DNA from: Lasioglossum baleicum
Taxonomy: Eukaryota > Arthropoda > Insecta > Hymenoptera > Halictidae
DNA: 64,000 bases
NCBI RefSeq assembly: GCF_051020765.1
Contig: NC_134932.1
Coordinates: forward strand, 6,200,001-6,264,000
Reading direction: 5' to 3'
Shown: positions 13,281-25,375 of the stretch, piece by piece
Layout of the letters: each line of letters opens with the position of its first letter
Position numbering within the stretch: the stretch's first letter is position 1
Position numbers and translations under genes: made by a program
Notes under the pieces: generated by a model
Told to the model about the DNA's origin: nothing
Databases searched by the model: none
Seen by the model: the letters and a program-made list of their open reading frames with translations, nothing else

Positions 13281-13685
13281 AACCTTCCGGGGTGCCGTAT
13301 TAAACACCAGTCCCGCTGCAATTTATGTCATTCCGCGGAGAAATATTCGACACGTTCCTTTTTATCTGCGATCATTCATGTCTGTCGGATAAAAGCGACT
13401 CTTAAACAACAACTCCAAGAAAATATATTATTTTAATATCTCGATAATGAACGGGAATCTTCCGGGGTGTCGTATAAACCTCTAAACACCAGTCTCGTTG
13501 CGATTTACGTCGTTTCGCGGAGAAATACTCGACACGTTACTGTTTATCTGCAATCATTCACGCCAGGGGCATAAAAGCGACCCTTAAAGAACTACTTGAA
13601 GACGATTATTTGTTTAATATCTTAAAAATCAATGCGAATCTTCCGGGGTATCGTGTGAACCTTTAAACACCCCAGTCTCGAGTAG
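13281..13685 (+). repeat. Diverged tandem repeat, period 175-181 bp, about 2.3 copies
   Basis: Units begin at 13281, 13456 and 13637 with AAYCTTCCGGGGTRYCG, followed by AAACACC(CC)AGTC. The first two units then share GTCRTTYCGCGGAGAAATA, TCGACACGTT, TTTATCTGC and ATAAAAGCGAC. The third unit stops after CCAGTCTCG. There is no open frame across units and no TIRs at the edges. Confidence 0.8.
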
Positions 13686-13961
13686 AACTTTCCTCTGAAT
13701 TTATATTTATGGATGTTCGAACCACAATGTTCTCCGATAGTTTGGGATGGACAGCAAAGATGAAATTGCTTTGTCGGATAAAACGTCTAGCCGAGATCTA
13801 CGATGATCGGAGAAAACGAAAGTCTGGGTAAGTGCAGCTCCGGCCGGTCGTTCCACGGTATCGGGAACGATACGAAAGCATCTTCAGGAAGTGTAGATAG
13901 GCGAACGCGCTATTACGCTTGCAAATGTTGCGGCTGGAATTCCCTGGTGCGCCTAGATGCA

Positions 13962-13988
13962 AGGCGAGGCGAGGCGATGCGATGCGAT
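13962..13988 (+). repeat. Short GGCGA/TGCGA pentamer array
   Basis: Consecutive 5-bp units, first GGCGA then TGCGA, form a short microsatellite in CpG-rich DNA. Confidence 0.65.
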
Positions 13989-14496
13989 TTTCTCAAGGAA
14001 ACGTCGAAGCTGTTGTGCTCGCTCGCCGGCCGGCCGATGCAGAAGCCTTCTGTATACATTACGCTTATGTTCATAATAACGCGCACAATGTTTCTCAACT
14101 GGTCTCGCGCTTGTGCCGTATGCAACATCAATAGTACTACCTTTATGTTACGATATTGTGTAACGGGGTAATATTATTACGGACCCGGCTTCCGACACTT
14201 GCACCTCCGCCGATCCAAGCACACCGACCGCGCGGTGTAACTTCATCGGCTGCGTTATTAATGTTCTAGGAGCTTAATACGACAGTAACGCGATAGCGAG
14301 CCTGCTATCAAAGTAAAGTAAACTATGCGCTGGTAGGTGCATGCGAATTGCTTACCCGCGAATGAATGACAGTTTAATACTGCCAATCGACCCATATACT
14401 TCGATCTTCAAGTCCTCCTTTGTCTCAATTTAATTATTTTCCTTTGTACGTGTACCATTTTCACGAATTTCATCACATTGAACTTAGGTTCATGAA

Positions 14497-14662
14497 TAGA
14501 CTGCGGATTTTATGCATTTATGACAAAAATGGGTACATACAATTTAAAACAGTGGAGGTATCAAAAATCACCTTAATAAGATAAATTAAAAGAACAATGA
14601 AATTTTTATTTGGCTCCTGTGTCTTGCAATCAATGCAAACATTTTTTATTTTGCATAAAGAT
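14497..14662 (-). mobile_element. TAGACTGCGG-family hAT-like MITE, one end missing
   Basis: The copy starts TAGACTGCGGATTTTATGCA and continues with end B of the family (TTTATGACAAAAATGGGTA). It runs through to the complement of end A (CAATGCAAACATTTTTTATT) but stops at CATAAAGAT, before the terminal inverted CCGCAGTCTA. It is therefore a terminally truncated copy, inverted relative to the copy at 2512, with no TSD. Confidence 0.75.
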
Positions 14663-15522
14663 GCCCTTATCAAAAATGTAGATCAACTAACTGGAGGTTA
14701 GAGGACATATGAAACTTCGTTCATCGTCATTTTTCTGCAATTACTCCGTAATGCAGAACAATATAAGAAAACTTCATCAATTATGTCCACGAGTATATTT
14801 AGCGAAAGTTCCGTCGTGCAACAAGAGAGAACAATTTCGCGCGCGCAACCCCCTCGCAATGGCGAGAGCCTAATCGATGCCGCGCAATTTCGATTCATCC
14901 CGCTCGGTGCATCGAACGCAATGATTCACAATAGAGTTACAAGAGTTACTGCTCGATTGCCACGCATTATCCACATTCCACGGGCTCGATCGAGGGGAGT
15001 CCGTGGTGCTTCCTGGTGAAACGCAATACCAGATTGAAATCCGCGGACCGCGGGTACCGATGGGTCCCGGCGCGGCGGTGAAATCGCGATAGCAAACCGC
15101 TTATCTGGGAACATCTATCAGTGACCCACGACCCCGGTGATTCGTCTCTCTTGTCGAACGTGCCTACATACCTTTAACTTAAACGATTCGTCCCGTGCCC
15201 CTCGTACCGTTCACTCGAGCGGTTTCCGTTCACGCCTAGGGCGTCTACACTCGTATTCGATCGGTCTTCTTGTTCCGCGTTTATACCATAGACAACGTCG
15301 GACAACACCTGTGTGTGCATTGAGTCATCTCGGTTTTCTTGCGGGCCTTCGAGCCACGTGTTTTTGTCGGAAACTGTCTAACGCTCGAGCACTCAATCTA
15401 ATGGCTAATTGTGCGGCTCGAAGAACGTATCTCACTGATCAAGCAGATCTTCTTTGGACTTCCGTCGTGGAGATTGATTCCGTTGCCTTGGGTATCCTTG
15501 GAAAATTGTAATTTTACTTAGT

Positions 15523-15690
15523 GTGGATTTATAGTGGAGCTGCGAGCATCGATGATAGCGGCGCGGTGAAAAGAAACCAACATTCGTGACAACATTTCGA
15601 CACATACTAATGAAAAAGTACATATGTATTTTCTTTGTTTTTCTATTTTTTCACCGCACAGCTCACTTCGCTGCTCCACTATAAATACAC
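15523..15690. mobile_element. 168-bp hairpin element (TIR ATTTATAGTGGAGC)
   Basis: The left side GTGGATTTATAGTGGAGC and the inverse of the right side GTGTATTTATAGTGGAGC match with one difference. The complementarity resumes inward (GCGGTGAAAA on both sides), so most of the element can fold on itself. A TA flanks the TAGTGGAGC core on both sides, which fits a Tc1/mariner-type MITE, but the true TSD is ambiguous because the flanking bases are themselves inverted. No coding capacity. Confidence 0.65.
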
Positions 15691-16691
15691 CCTTATACTC
15701 GAAGAACGACTAAAAATTAGGATGGACACGTTCTTGTAATTTTCGTGAAGTAATGTAAAATAGTCCCGGCTGGTTAATTTTTCAGAGAGAAGCGGAGAAT
15801 GCACGAAGCTGCGAGGTCGCGAATAACGAGGGCCATTAGAGGATTCCGGCGAGGTTGAGGAAACCGTGCGGCCGCAGAGCATCGTTACTGCACCTGTTAC
15901 GTCCGGTGCACTTTTCCACGCGTAACCTGTGAACGATCGTTCGAGCGGACGTTTTCACGGCGCGGTTCGAAGGCATCCGGCACTCGTCGTCGTGGCTTGA
16001 ACAGAGAAAGTTCAAGAGGAAGCGCACTAAAGCCGCTGTTACTGCTGCCATTGCCGCAAGTTGCCGGCTGCATCTAGCCAGCCTCTGTGTAATTCACGTC
16101 AGGACACGGCGTCGCGCGGGACGATTTCACGGTGATTCGTAACGATGCCCATAAAGGTCAAAACCCAGAAGAGCCCAGGTTGCTGGCAAACGCGTTCGCC
16201 AAAAATGGTTATCTTGGCTAGCGGCGCGCTGCCCGCCGCGATTTACGATATTGATTTTCAAAACGATCGATGGTGCGGTACTGACGCGACGCGGAAGTCG
16301 CTCGCGATCCGAGCCTTAACTCGTTTGCGATGCAAAACCTCTTGCAATCGCTTAGACCCCGAGGAGACCCTTAAACGATCACCTCGTTTCTTACCGGGAA
16401 TTTTAATCAGAAACCCTTAAGAAGGATTTTACCCGGCAGTAATACGTGCATGCCGGAAGTAACCCCGTAGGCTGCAAGAGGTTCGTGTTACGTCGTGTTT
16501 CTATGGGTAATTTAATATACATACGAATTGTCCAAGCTTCTGCATAAATATTCTTTAGAGACTATAAATATCGTCGGGAGAGGATGTGGCGGAGAGTAGT
16601 CGCCTGCTCTGTGTAAAATGTTGCATGCAGTATACTGTCCTCGTCATCTAGAAACTCGGCATACACACTCCAAAGTGAGCAGAGTCTTGAA

Positions 16692-17043
16692 TAGACAGCG
16701 GATCTTTATCTAGAGACGCGGTAGCGTCTCGACGCCAAGTACATGAAAAATTACCAAACACCCTGTATCGATGTCAACTGTCGCTACCGCGTATCTTTTA
16801 CTCGTAAACCGGGCATTCTAACTTAACCTGAAACTTCTTTCGTTAATATCTCATCACGCCTGCAATATTTTCTAAATTAAAAGGCATTTTTCTTACGTAA
16901 ACCGCATATAAGCTTTCGAATAAGACCACATTCAATAAAATCCTTCATTTTTTCTTTAATAAAAAAAATCTGTCTTCTTTCTTAATTTGTCGACTAGTTT
17001 AAATTTCACCCTCTCATTTAAGTCATAAATGCATCAAATTTTC
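16692..17043 (+). mobile_element. Degenerate TAGACTGCGG-family copy with extra internal DNA
   Basis: The left end TAGACAGCGGATCTTTAT matches family end A. At the right, TAAGTCATAAATGCATCAAA matches end B, but the final CCGCAGTCTA is eroded. The span is longer than the usual 200 bp. Extra DNA near the left end contains a perfect stem-loop (GAGACGC, loop GGTA, GCGTCTC at 16713-16730) and a further copy of CGCTACCGCGT at about 16789. Boundaries are approximate. Confidence 0.45.
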
Positions 17044-19202
17044 AGAACTATCGATTGCTGTAATTATCAGTAGTTACACCTCGACCACTATTCCGCAAGA
17101 ACGGCTTCCAAGCACCCCTAAGTCCGACTAGTTTAAGACGTATCGGAGCCACTCAACAGTGTCGACACCTGAAGGATTGCCGGGTCGCTTTCGAGATCTT
17201 AATCTAGGAATTCCAATAAGTATTCGGCGGAGCGAATAAACGCGAACGACTCGTTTCTCGTTGTACATCGATGGCGAAACGCGTCGACGAATTTAAGACC
17301 CTTCAGCGACGCGAAGGAATCGACGAGACCCGTTCTGGAATTCAATCTGGAAATCTCGGCGAGAATATTCGCGAGTGTAGTAACAGGACACGTTGGCGCG
17401 GTTTGACTCTCGTTGCGTTAAAATAACAACTGGCGACGTCAAAGCTTTCGAGTCCGATCCCGTCCGACATAGTAAAATCTTGCTCAACGTTCCGAACAGA
17501 AGACGGTCCCTTCACATTCCAGCACGAGCATCGAAATTAATTCTCGTTACTCAGCTATAGATGCCCCGGGTAACAAGCGAGCCGGCAGACAGTTGATTAA
17601 TCAAGTTTAAGTCGCATGTTGGATTATACGATAACACGTAAACTCGCTTGTCAGCCATTATTCACTATCAGGACATGCGCTTATCGGCGGCGATCGTCGC
17701 GGAACATTTAATAAGGTGCTTATTGCGAAAATGGCTGCACGTCGTCGTTACCAGAGGACCGGGCACGATTCTACCAATGAAATTTGCTAAGTTATGACAA
17801 TTAGAAAGTTCATCGTTCACTCTCGGATGTACCCTACGAAAGGAGTCACTGATTCATCGAGTACACGCCGCGCGCATCACAATGAATCGTCAGGTGGCAG
17901 GTGAAAAATCCCTGGTAAATAATCAACAGTCCGGTGAACGTCTCCAGGATCAGGGACTCGCAATTTATCATACTGTCGACGTCACGTGGAAAGGTGCAAT
18001 TTACAGGCGAGATTCGTTACGACACATGCGTACACACGTGCCCGCTGATTTCGTTCTGATCGAGCTTGCATTCATCAAAATCAGACGTTCCGAGGGATGT
18101 TCTGCGAGTTTCAATTACCTAGATGAGTGGGTACCTCGGATCTTTTATTAATTTCCTCGGTCATTTTCAATTTAGGTTGATGATAGATGCTTCAGTCCTT
18201 CGGAGGGACTGATCGACTTGAAATCGTCGGTGTCATCCAATTTTGGGCATTTTTCTCGATGAACAGAAGTCGTTTTATCAAGTGACTCGATTATTTATCA
18301 TTATTGCTTGTTTGAACCATCCTACCTCTTTCACGCGTCGTTAAAGTTGATCGCTACTAAATCAATTAATATAAACACGGGAAGAGAGCGTAATTACCAC
18401 GTAAATGACCAAAAATTGGCGCGAATCAAGGCGAGCCACACGGTGACGCATTTTCGGAAGAAAGATCGCGTCGAATTGATAATGACTCACCGAAGGTCGA
18501 CATTCAATGTAATTCAAGTGATCTTCCCACTAATATCATTGACCAAAATTTACATTTCACGGTGTGACTCATTAAAACATATTTCTATGTTTGGTCCTGC
18601 GAGGGTGAACTTGCAAGACAGACTTTTTTGCAGACAGAAAACACACCTTTTTAAGCATCTCCGTCCTTCGTTAAATGAAAATGAGAATTAAGAACCATTA
18701 ACTTACCGTATCGCTAGTTTTACATCGATGCAACGATTGGGAAATTCTACCTCATTCTTCCTATCTCGCAGACATCTCGGTATCTAAATACCAGCTTTCC
18801 CTATTGCCGGACAATTCTCGACAGAATAGATAATTTCGAAATCGAGACACGACGAGGGCGGAGTTTACTAATTTTTGTCGGTTCGTCGAACATATTAGAA
18901 ATTGCTAGGAGCGGCATTTGCAATCTAATGATCATCGGTGAAAGAATAGCTAGCCACAATGGAACTCGGCCATTGGGATAAGAGTCATCGAATCATTTTC
19001 TACAACCATTCTCGAAACTTTCATTCCATCTTTGTTCATGTAAAACGTGCATTCTTAATACGTCTGTTTTATACATTACTGAACAATCCATGCTACTCAT
19101 GATCTCTTGTGTAAGAAGATGGCCATTCTTAATCGATACACGTGTCCAATACCTTTGGTGACGTTTCTATGGTTAATAAAGCGTTGCATGAAGCATTCAA
19201 GT
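17044..19202. other. Gene-free stretch, unique DNA
   Basis: Short frames only, the longest about 127 codons at 18308-18691 (+), with no recognisable product. A short palindrome (CAGTCC..GGACTG) lies at about 18191-18211. No repeat boundaries seen. Confidence 0.6.
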
Positions 19203-19207
19203 CACCG

Positions 19208-20122
19208 CACAGTGGTCTGGAGACCCTGTTTTCGTGGCCAAAATTCAATTTTTCAACTTTAATGCATTGAAAAATTTTTTTCCTATAAAGTAACAACCCT
19301 CTAAAGCTCCCAGATCCAAAATATTATTCATTTTCGATAATTCTGTGATGAGATACAGCGTTCTAAAGACAGAGTCAGAAAATTCAAAGTAAAATAAAAA
19401 ACGTTTTAGATTTCAATCACCGAATATTAGAATATAGATTTTAATGATGGTTTTATATATGTTAGTAAGCGCATTTCAAATATTTAATCCATTTTCATTT
19501 CAAACTTTGAAAAGGATTATACAAAAACGCTTAAGACCGCTAAGAAGATCTTGTAAATTTTAACTGCAATCTCCCGCAATCTTGAACTATAAACGAATTT
19601 TAACAAATACGGGCCCGCGGTTATTCGACGCCTAGATACACAGTTCAACTTAAATCTTACATAGCAGCTTGGAATTACAATGTATGTATATGTTTTCTCT
19701 GCGCCAGTCAGAGACCCCGAAAACCTCTCATCACTAGATTTCGTATAATTCCTATGAAGAATTCAATCTTACAATTAGCTACTTTTCCGCGATTTTTAGA
19801 CAATAGTATGCATTGTGATAATAGTTAACAAGATTTTTCAAATATTTCTGATGATCTGACAAAAAAATGTTTCCAACCAAAGTTAATCAGTATTCACTTT
19901 TCTACAAATTTCAATACAAAAAGTTAAAGAAACATCTCTTTCTTTTATAAAAAATGAAGGTCACCTCAATGTTTTAAATATTATAATAACATATATTTTT
20001 TACTTCATAACATTCTAACTGGTATCAAGACGAATCCAACGACCTATAATAATATAACATTAAACCTTGAAATAACGCTACAATACTTTTGTCCACAAAA
20101 AGCGAGCTACCAGACCACTGTG
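19208..20122. mobile_element. Transib-type non-autonomous element with RSS-like ends
   Basis: The 915-bp element is flanked by a perfect 5-bp direct repeat CACCG (19203-19207 and 20123-20127). Both ends read CACAGTGGTCTGG inward, a perfect 13-bp TIR, and weaker identity continues to about 32 bp (TTTTCGTGG on the left, TTTTTGTGG on the right). Transib elements are known for CACARTG termini and GC-rich 5-bp TSDs, and their ends resemble V(D)J recombination signals. From the right end, heptamer CACAGTG is followed by 23 bp and then ACAAAAGTA, six of nine matches to the RSS nonamer ACAAAAACC. From the left end the block after 23 bp is CCAAAATTC. The interior is AT-rich with no transposase frame. 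Confidence 0.8.
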
Positions 20123-20127
20123 CACCG

Positions 20128-21477
20128 AAGCGGTTTGGACTCCATCGTTGTCCAACGAATTATCGTACGAAGCGGCCCGAGCGCGGCTCAGCCATTATCG
20201 TCGGTAACGAGCCGCCGTAATTTTGTCGGGTCAATTAAAAAAGTGTTAGGAGCCGATAAACCCGCAAAACGATAGGCCGTTTCCCATAGAGCCGAACTGC
20301 CGTGAGAGTGGCTCGTAGCTCAGGCTAGGCGTATATCTGGCTCGGCCGATGAGGCGTTCCGCGCCGAGCACCGCCGATAGATTCGCCGAGATAACTCTTA
20401 ATGCCGTGTTAATTATCCGTTGCTGGTTGGCAATTACTGTTGGAATAACCGTACGCCCTAAATTCCGCCGCTGCCACACTTCATGAAGAACGTGTCGACC
20501 CGATAGAACCGGACTCCGATGCTGATGATGCTTTATTGATCATCCTCGCTCGTTACCTTACTGCAAGATGCTTTGCTCGATGCACTCGGCCGCTCTATTA
20601 ACGCTTTTTACCATTTCGTTTTTGCCCCCGCCGCGAACAGCGTGAACTGTTCGCTCGGTTCGGGCGAAAAGTAATCGCGATGATTCGAAGCAAAATCATT
20701 CGGCGCGGTCTGCGAAGTGGAATGTCCTGGGATGTTCAATGTGGACTAACGATTTCGCTTGGGTTTTCGATGTAATCGTGCGAAACTGTCCGTAGGAGTT
20801 CAAAGGTTTATTGTAATTTGTATTTGTTCCTCTGAACTTATATTAACTTTTTATTTTGTGAAAGTATTCATTTAGCTGTATCGTTATCTAGCATTTCGCG
20901 CAGTCGGACTCTAATTGAGTCTCGAATCAGCTCTCCATTAAAATGAAATAACTATGCAACGCTTTTCGAAAGTCACAATTACAAACGCTGTTTCCGCGTG
21001 CGGAGTGACACACAGTTCCTTGATCAAATTCGTAGCGGAAATAGTTTGGAGAAAGTCGGTTTGTTGGTATCATAATCGCTTTTGAAGGACGGAAAGAATA
21101 ACGAGATTTCGAGATTCCCAGGCAATTTCGTGAATGGGATATTTTATCCTGGAATGTCGCGGTAGCTGTAAAAAGTTCACGGCGCGTGTGTAATGAGAAA
21201 ACAAGGGTGAATCGTTCGCAGCTAATATTTCTTCGATGGGAGCCAAATCGACCAATTCAGGCTGTTACGCAGAAATTTGCGGTTGGACCATTCGGCGAGA
21301 TGCAGACATGCAGAAATGTTCAGTCGTAATCGGCTCCGGATATTATCTTCAAGCTGCATTCTCGAGAAAAAGGTGTGAAGAGAGTATTACAATTTCCTTT
21401 GCGGTGAGAATCGTGCTTGTTATGAACGAAGAAAAGAATTTACTGGAACTCGGAACGGTGTTACGTTAAACTTCAAA
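20128..21477. other. Gene-free stretch, unique CpG-rich DNA
   Basis: Short open frames only. No TIRs, tandem repeats or RNA genes recognised. Confidence 0.6.
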
Positions 21478-21479
21478 TA

Positions 21480-21891
21480 TTAGGTTGCAAAGAAAGAAAT
21501 GCGGGATTTACACCAATGTTTTTATTGTTATAACTCACGTAAAAAAAAACAATTTTATCAAAATTGTTTTAATAAAAGCATTAATATGAAAATTAATATT
21601 TTACAGAGAATTTAATATTATTTACAAATATAAAGCTGTGCATTCGTTGGCCTAGTTTGAAATCATTGAAAAAATAATGCGAAAATCGCGTTTTGACATC
21701 CTGAAATAAAAGCCAAATAATAATTTAATAAAAATTTTGATAAAACTAAACATCAAAAGCATAATTAAATAGAGCGTAAAACAAGTTATAAATTACCTAT
21801 AACTCATTAAATTAAGGTAAATATTTATTGGTATAAAACTGCAGTTAGAACAAAGGAACAAAAATCCTGCATTTCTTTCTTTACAACCTAA
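21480..21891. mobile_element. Mariner-type MITE (TIR TTAGGTTG..AAAGAAAGAAATGC)
   Basis: The 412-bp AT-rich element is flanked by TA on both sides (21478-21479 and 21892-21893). The left end TTAGGTTGCAAAGAAAGAAA and the inverse of the right end TTAGGTTGTAAAGAAAGAAA differ at one base, and the TIR continues through TGC(G/A)GGATTT to about 30 bp. The TA TSD and TTAGGTTG start are typical of mariner-like elements. No open frame of note, so it is non-autonomous. Confidence 0.8.
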
Positions 21892-24800
21892 TACTTTACT
21901 ATAAATCATTGTCATTATGTAGTAAAGGAAGTAAACAAATTTTGTTTTTGGTATACGAGTTCAAATCTTTGAATTTTTCTAACTCTCTAAGCTTCTAATA
22001 ATCTATATAAATGTCTTTTCAATTTTCAGTTTTACAATCTTAATATTTGTAAAATATAAAATCCAATGATTCTGTGTTTAGTAATTTAGTTCTAGTACCA
22101 AATTCCGCTATAAAATTGTAAACTAACTAATATTTCCAATATCCAGTTGATTTGAAAAAGCACAAAATAGATCTCTTGTTCCACGATAAGCTAAAGATGA
22201 AATTTCCGTGACAAGAACATCAACACGATTACCCATGGCAATGAAATCTGCATCGTTTCGTAATTTGTTGCAAGAAATTGATACGAGTTCGAGGGGGCCG
22301 CGAGATACCAGCCATAACCAGCGTTAAATTCGAGCAATAGCGAGGCCACGATGCGTCGAGCTGCACGTGATGCTGCAGTTCGTTGCAATTAAACCTCACC
22401 GGCAATTGGCGTGCCCGTCCTGTTATTACGATCAGATAATCCGAGCGTAACGTTCCACGAGAACAGGTGGATGGTTCAAGGGCACAGGCTGGCCTCTGAC
22501 GCGATGCACCTTTCTGGATTCACTCGGGTGCATTTTCACTTTCGTTCGAACACACCGGCGCAACTGCATAGCTTGGTGCGCTGGACTCTCGAGGTAACAG
22601 GTCTGATTAAAATCGGGAGCATAAACATTTTATGAATGCAGACTGTACTTGCTGCAAGAACCAGAATTAGTTGCTTTAATTACTGGGATTCCTCTACTGC
22701 ATCATCGAACACAGTGTAGCAATAAATGCACTTGCGTAAATATTCGTTTATATTGTTGCTTCGGGCATTTTTTGGTTACTTAGCAATTTGGTGAAATGCC
22801 CGATTGAACATTATGTGAGGCATGAAAGTCTTTAGGAGTATGTGGAATTTTTAAAATGTGTATACAAAAACATAAACTTGTGTAACGACTAAAAAATTGT
22901 TTTGTCCAATGCCTTTCCAAAAAATCAACTTGATGAACTGAAGGAACATATTCCCAAGGACGATAGAAGACTGTTCTAAAAGTGGTACTTCCTAAAATAG
23001 TCTTCTGTGCCGAACCAACGATTCGAAGGATTGCAGCATTCTAAATTAGGTGCGCGATCCTTTATCAAACGTGAATTCTCGGCGTGCTCGATCAGTTGAA
23101 AAAATGTCTCGGAATGTTCTTGGCGCGGGTTCGATATTTCACAGGGCCTATCAACGTTATCTCGAAGCGGACCCGGCTTCTAATTACAAGTTGCCATTTA
23201 TAGTATACTTCTGAAAGGTGGGCTGCGCCTCGAGGAAGCATTGTCCTGTGCGGAAAGGTATTAAAACAGAGGCCCGCGAGCTAACAAGAAATCGATAACG
23301 GCAGAAACAGAAACAGAAACGAAAACGACCCTGGCCGGCTCTCCAAGTCGCGAGCATCATCGACCGCCATATTTCATGCACTGTTTTCGTGCGATACTTC
23401 GTTCATATTTCAGGCTTATCAACGCGTGCCCAGAAGGTAGCCGCCCCTGCGTTTCTGTCCGCTCCACCAGCCAATTATAATCTGATTTTTCAATGCAAAA
23501 GTGCAGAAATATATCCTTGTTCTTCGTTCCTCGGCGTCGTAAATAACGAGAAACACGGTGAAGAGTGTCGATGGGCATTTTTCGAGACTGTTTCTCGCTT
23601 CGAGGCGAATCCGCGGGAGGAACGATGATTCATATTTTAATATGACCTGGGCCCGTTCAAATATCTATTTATAGCTTTCTGGGAGGAGCACCGCGATCGC
23701 AGAATTCTTTGCACGTGCTCTTTCGTCCGAACAAATCACTTCTGCTTCAAATATTTTCGAGGAACTATAAATCCATCGAAACGACTGCGCAGCTTCCAGG
23801 AATATCGGACGTAGCGATCTAAGGCGACGGAGAATTCGAGGATTTCTAAGGAAATTTTATTCTCTAGATCACCCGAAAGGATGTCAAAAGGATGTTATAA
23901 TTTTTATAAAACTAGAACGTGATCATGCTTTGAAAGTGTCTCAATTAATTACATGATGTCCGCGTCATTCGGTCATTCATTAACGTGCCCATTTAAAGCG
24001 TACGCGTAATCCGCAATCAACGCATCACTTTCGCTCATGTTACCTAGATTTCAATCCCGCCACTTATAGTTCATGCATTCTTCTAGCCACTTTCAGCTCG
24101 CCAATAATTAAAATACCAAAAGACTGAACCGCCTATTACCGAACAGCCGACAATTCTGCTCATTCAACGGGTTTCTGAGTGACCGGATCGGTATGATAAT
24201 GGTTAAGCGATTTCGCGCGATCGAATCGATCGACGGGACGATCATGTAATCGATACCGAGCCTGTAGCGATCGAGAAAACCGCGGAAAATAACAGGAATA
24301 TTTATAATAAACCCTATTATCATAATCGAATGCAACGAGTAACCACATTGTTGCTGGATTTAGTATATCTCACCATCTTAAAGGAACTCTCTTTTGTTCT
24401 CTAATTTCATGCTATCGCTGGATAGAATCTTGTAAGGCATCTCGCAACTATAATGCAATTATATTACTAAAAATAATAGAATTATTATTTTTTGCAGTGA
24501 ACAATTGATAGACACTTAACTGCACTTAAAATAAATAGAAATGTATAGATATAAATAAATTGCGTTCATTGCCAGATACAAGATCTACAGAGATATTTGT
24601 TTCTCTTAATTACCAAGCTAAAAATAATAAACCGGGTTTTATAAATAAACAAATGAGTATGTACTGCTGAAGAAACATCGCCTCGAAAGTCCTCTTTTCT
24701 CTTTTCATAAATCCCCGACGATACGGCTGTTGCTTTAACGAGATAAATGGAATCTTTGGGCGAACGCAACGAGCACGAGTCGCGACTCGTACACTCGGTA

Positions 24801-25137
24801 AAACTTCAAAGGCGGAATACCACGGATTCTCGTTCGCCCATTCGCTGCTGGTATGATCTAAAAATCTTCGCACTAATTATGAGCGCAGATGCGTCTGCGG
24901 GGCAGCGTGGCACCGTGATCTAATTAAAAGGCCAGCCTTGAGCGTGCCTTTACGCTACTGGTCGGTTCCATTTATCCGCGGGAAAAACGTACCCGTGGAA
25001 CGAGGTAATCTGTTGTGCCGTGTATATCGCTGGTAATATTCAGCGTGCCGCTAATATAACGTCAGATTTATTACTTTGGAATCAATCTTATTACTTAAAG
25101 TTCTCGTACGTGCCTCACAGGAAATTCTCGTCTCGAG

Positions 25138-25178
25138 CAAGTGTCATTTTTACGCGACCCATATCTGCTCGACTAATC
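25138..25178 (+). repeat. Direct repeat, copy 1 of 2
   Basis: CAAGTGYCATTTTTA, then CC..TATCT.CT.GACTAATC, is repeated in the same orientation 197 bp downstream (25335-25375) with about eight differences. No flanking signature identifies the origin; it may be an old local duplication. Confidence 0.6.
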
Positions 25179-25334
25179 GCTGATTAGCGAATCACCTTTG
25201 CATAAACTCAGACGGTTGGTGATTGAATTACTGCTACATGAATTGCTGGATAAATTAGTTCGTTTGAAAGTGCTTCAGAAATTTATCGGATGTTAACAAA
25301 TTTAGTGAAACATCATGATATTCTTGACGATTAG

Positions 25335-25375
25335 CAAGTGCCATTTTTATTCTACCCCTATCTACTTGACTAATC
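25335..25375 (+). repeat. Direct repeat, copy 2 of 2
   Basis: Second copy of the 41-bp segment at 25138-25178. Confidence 0.6.
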
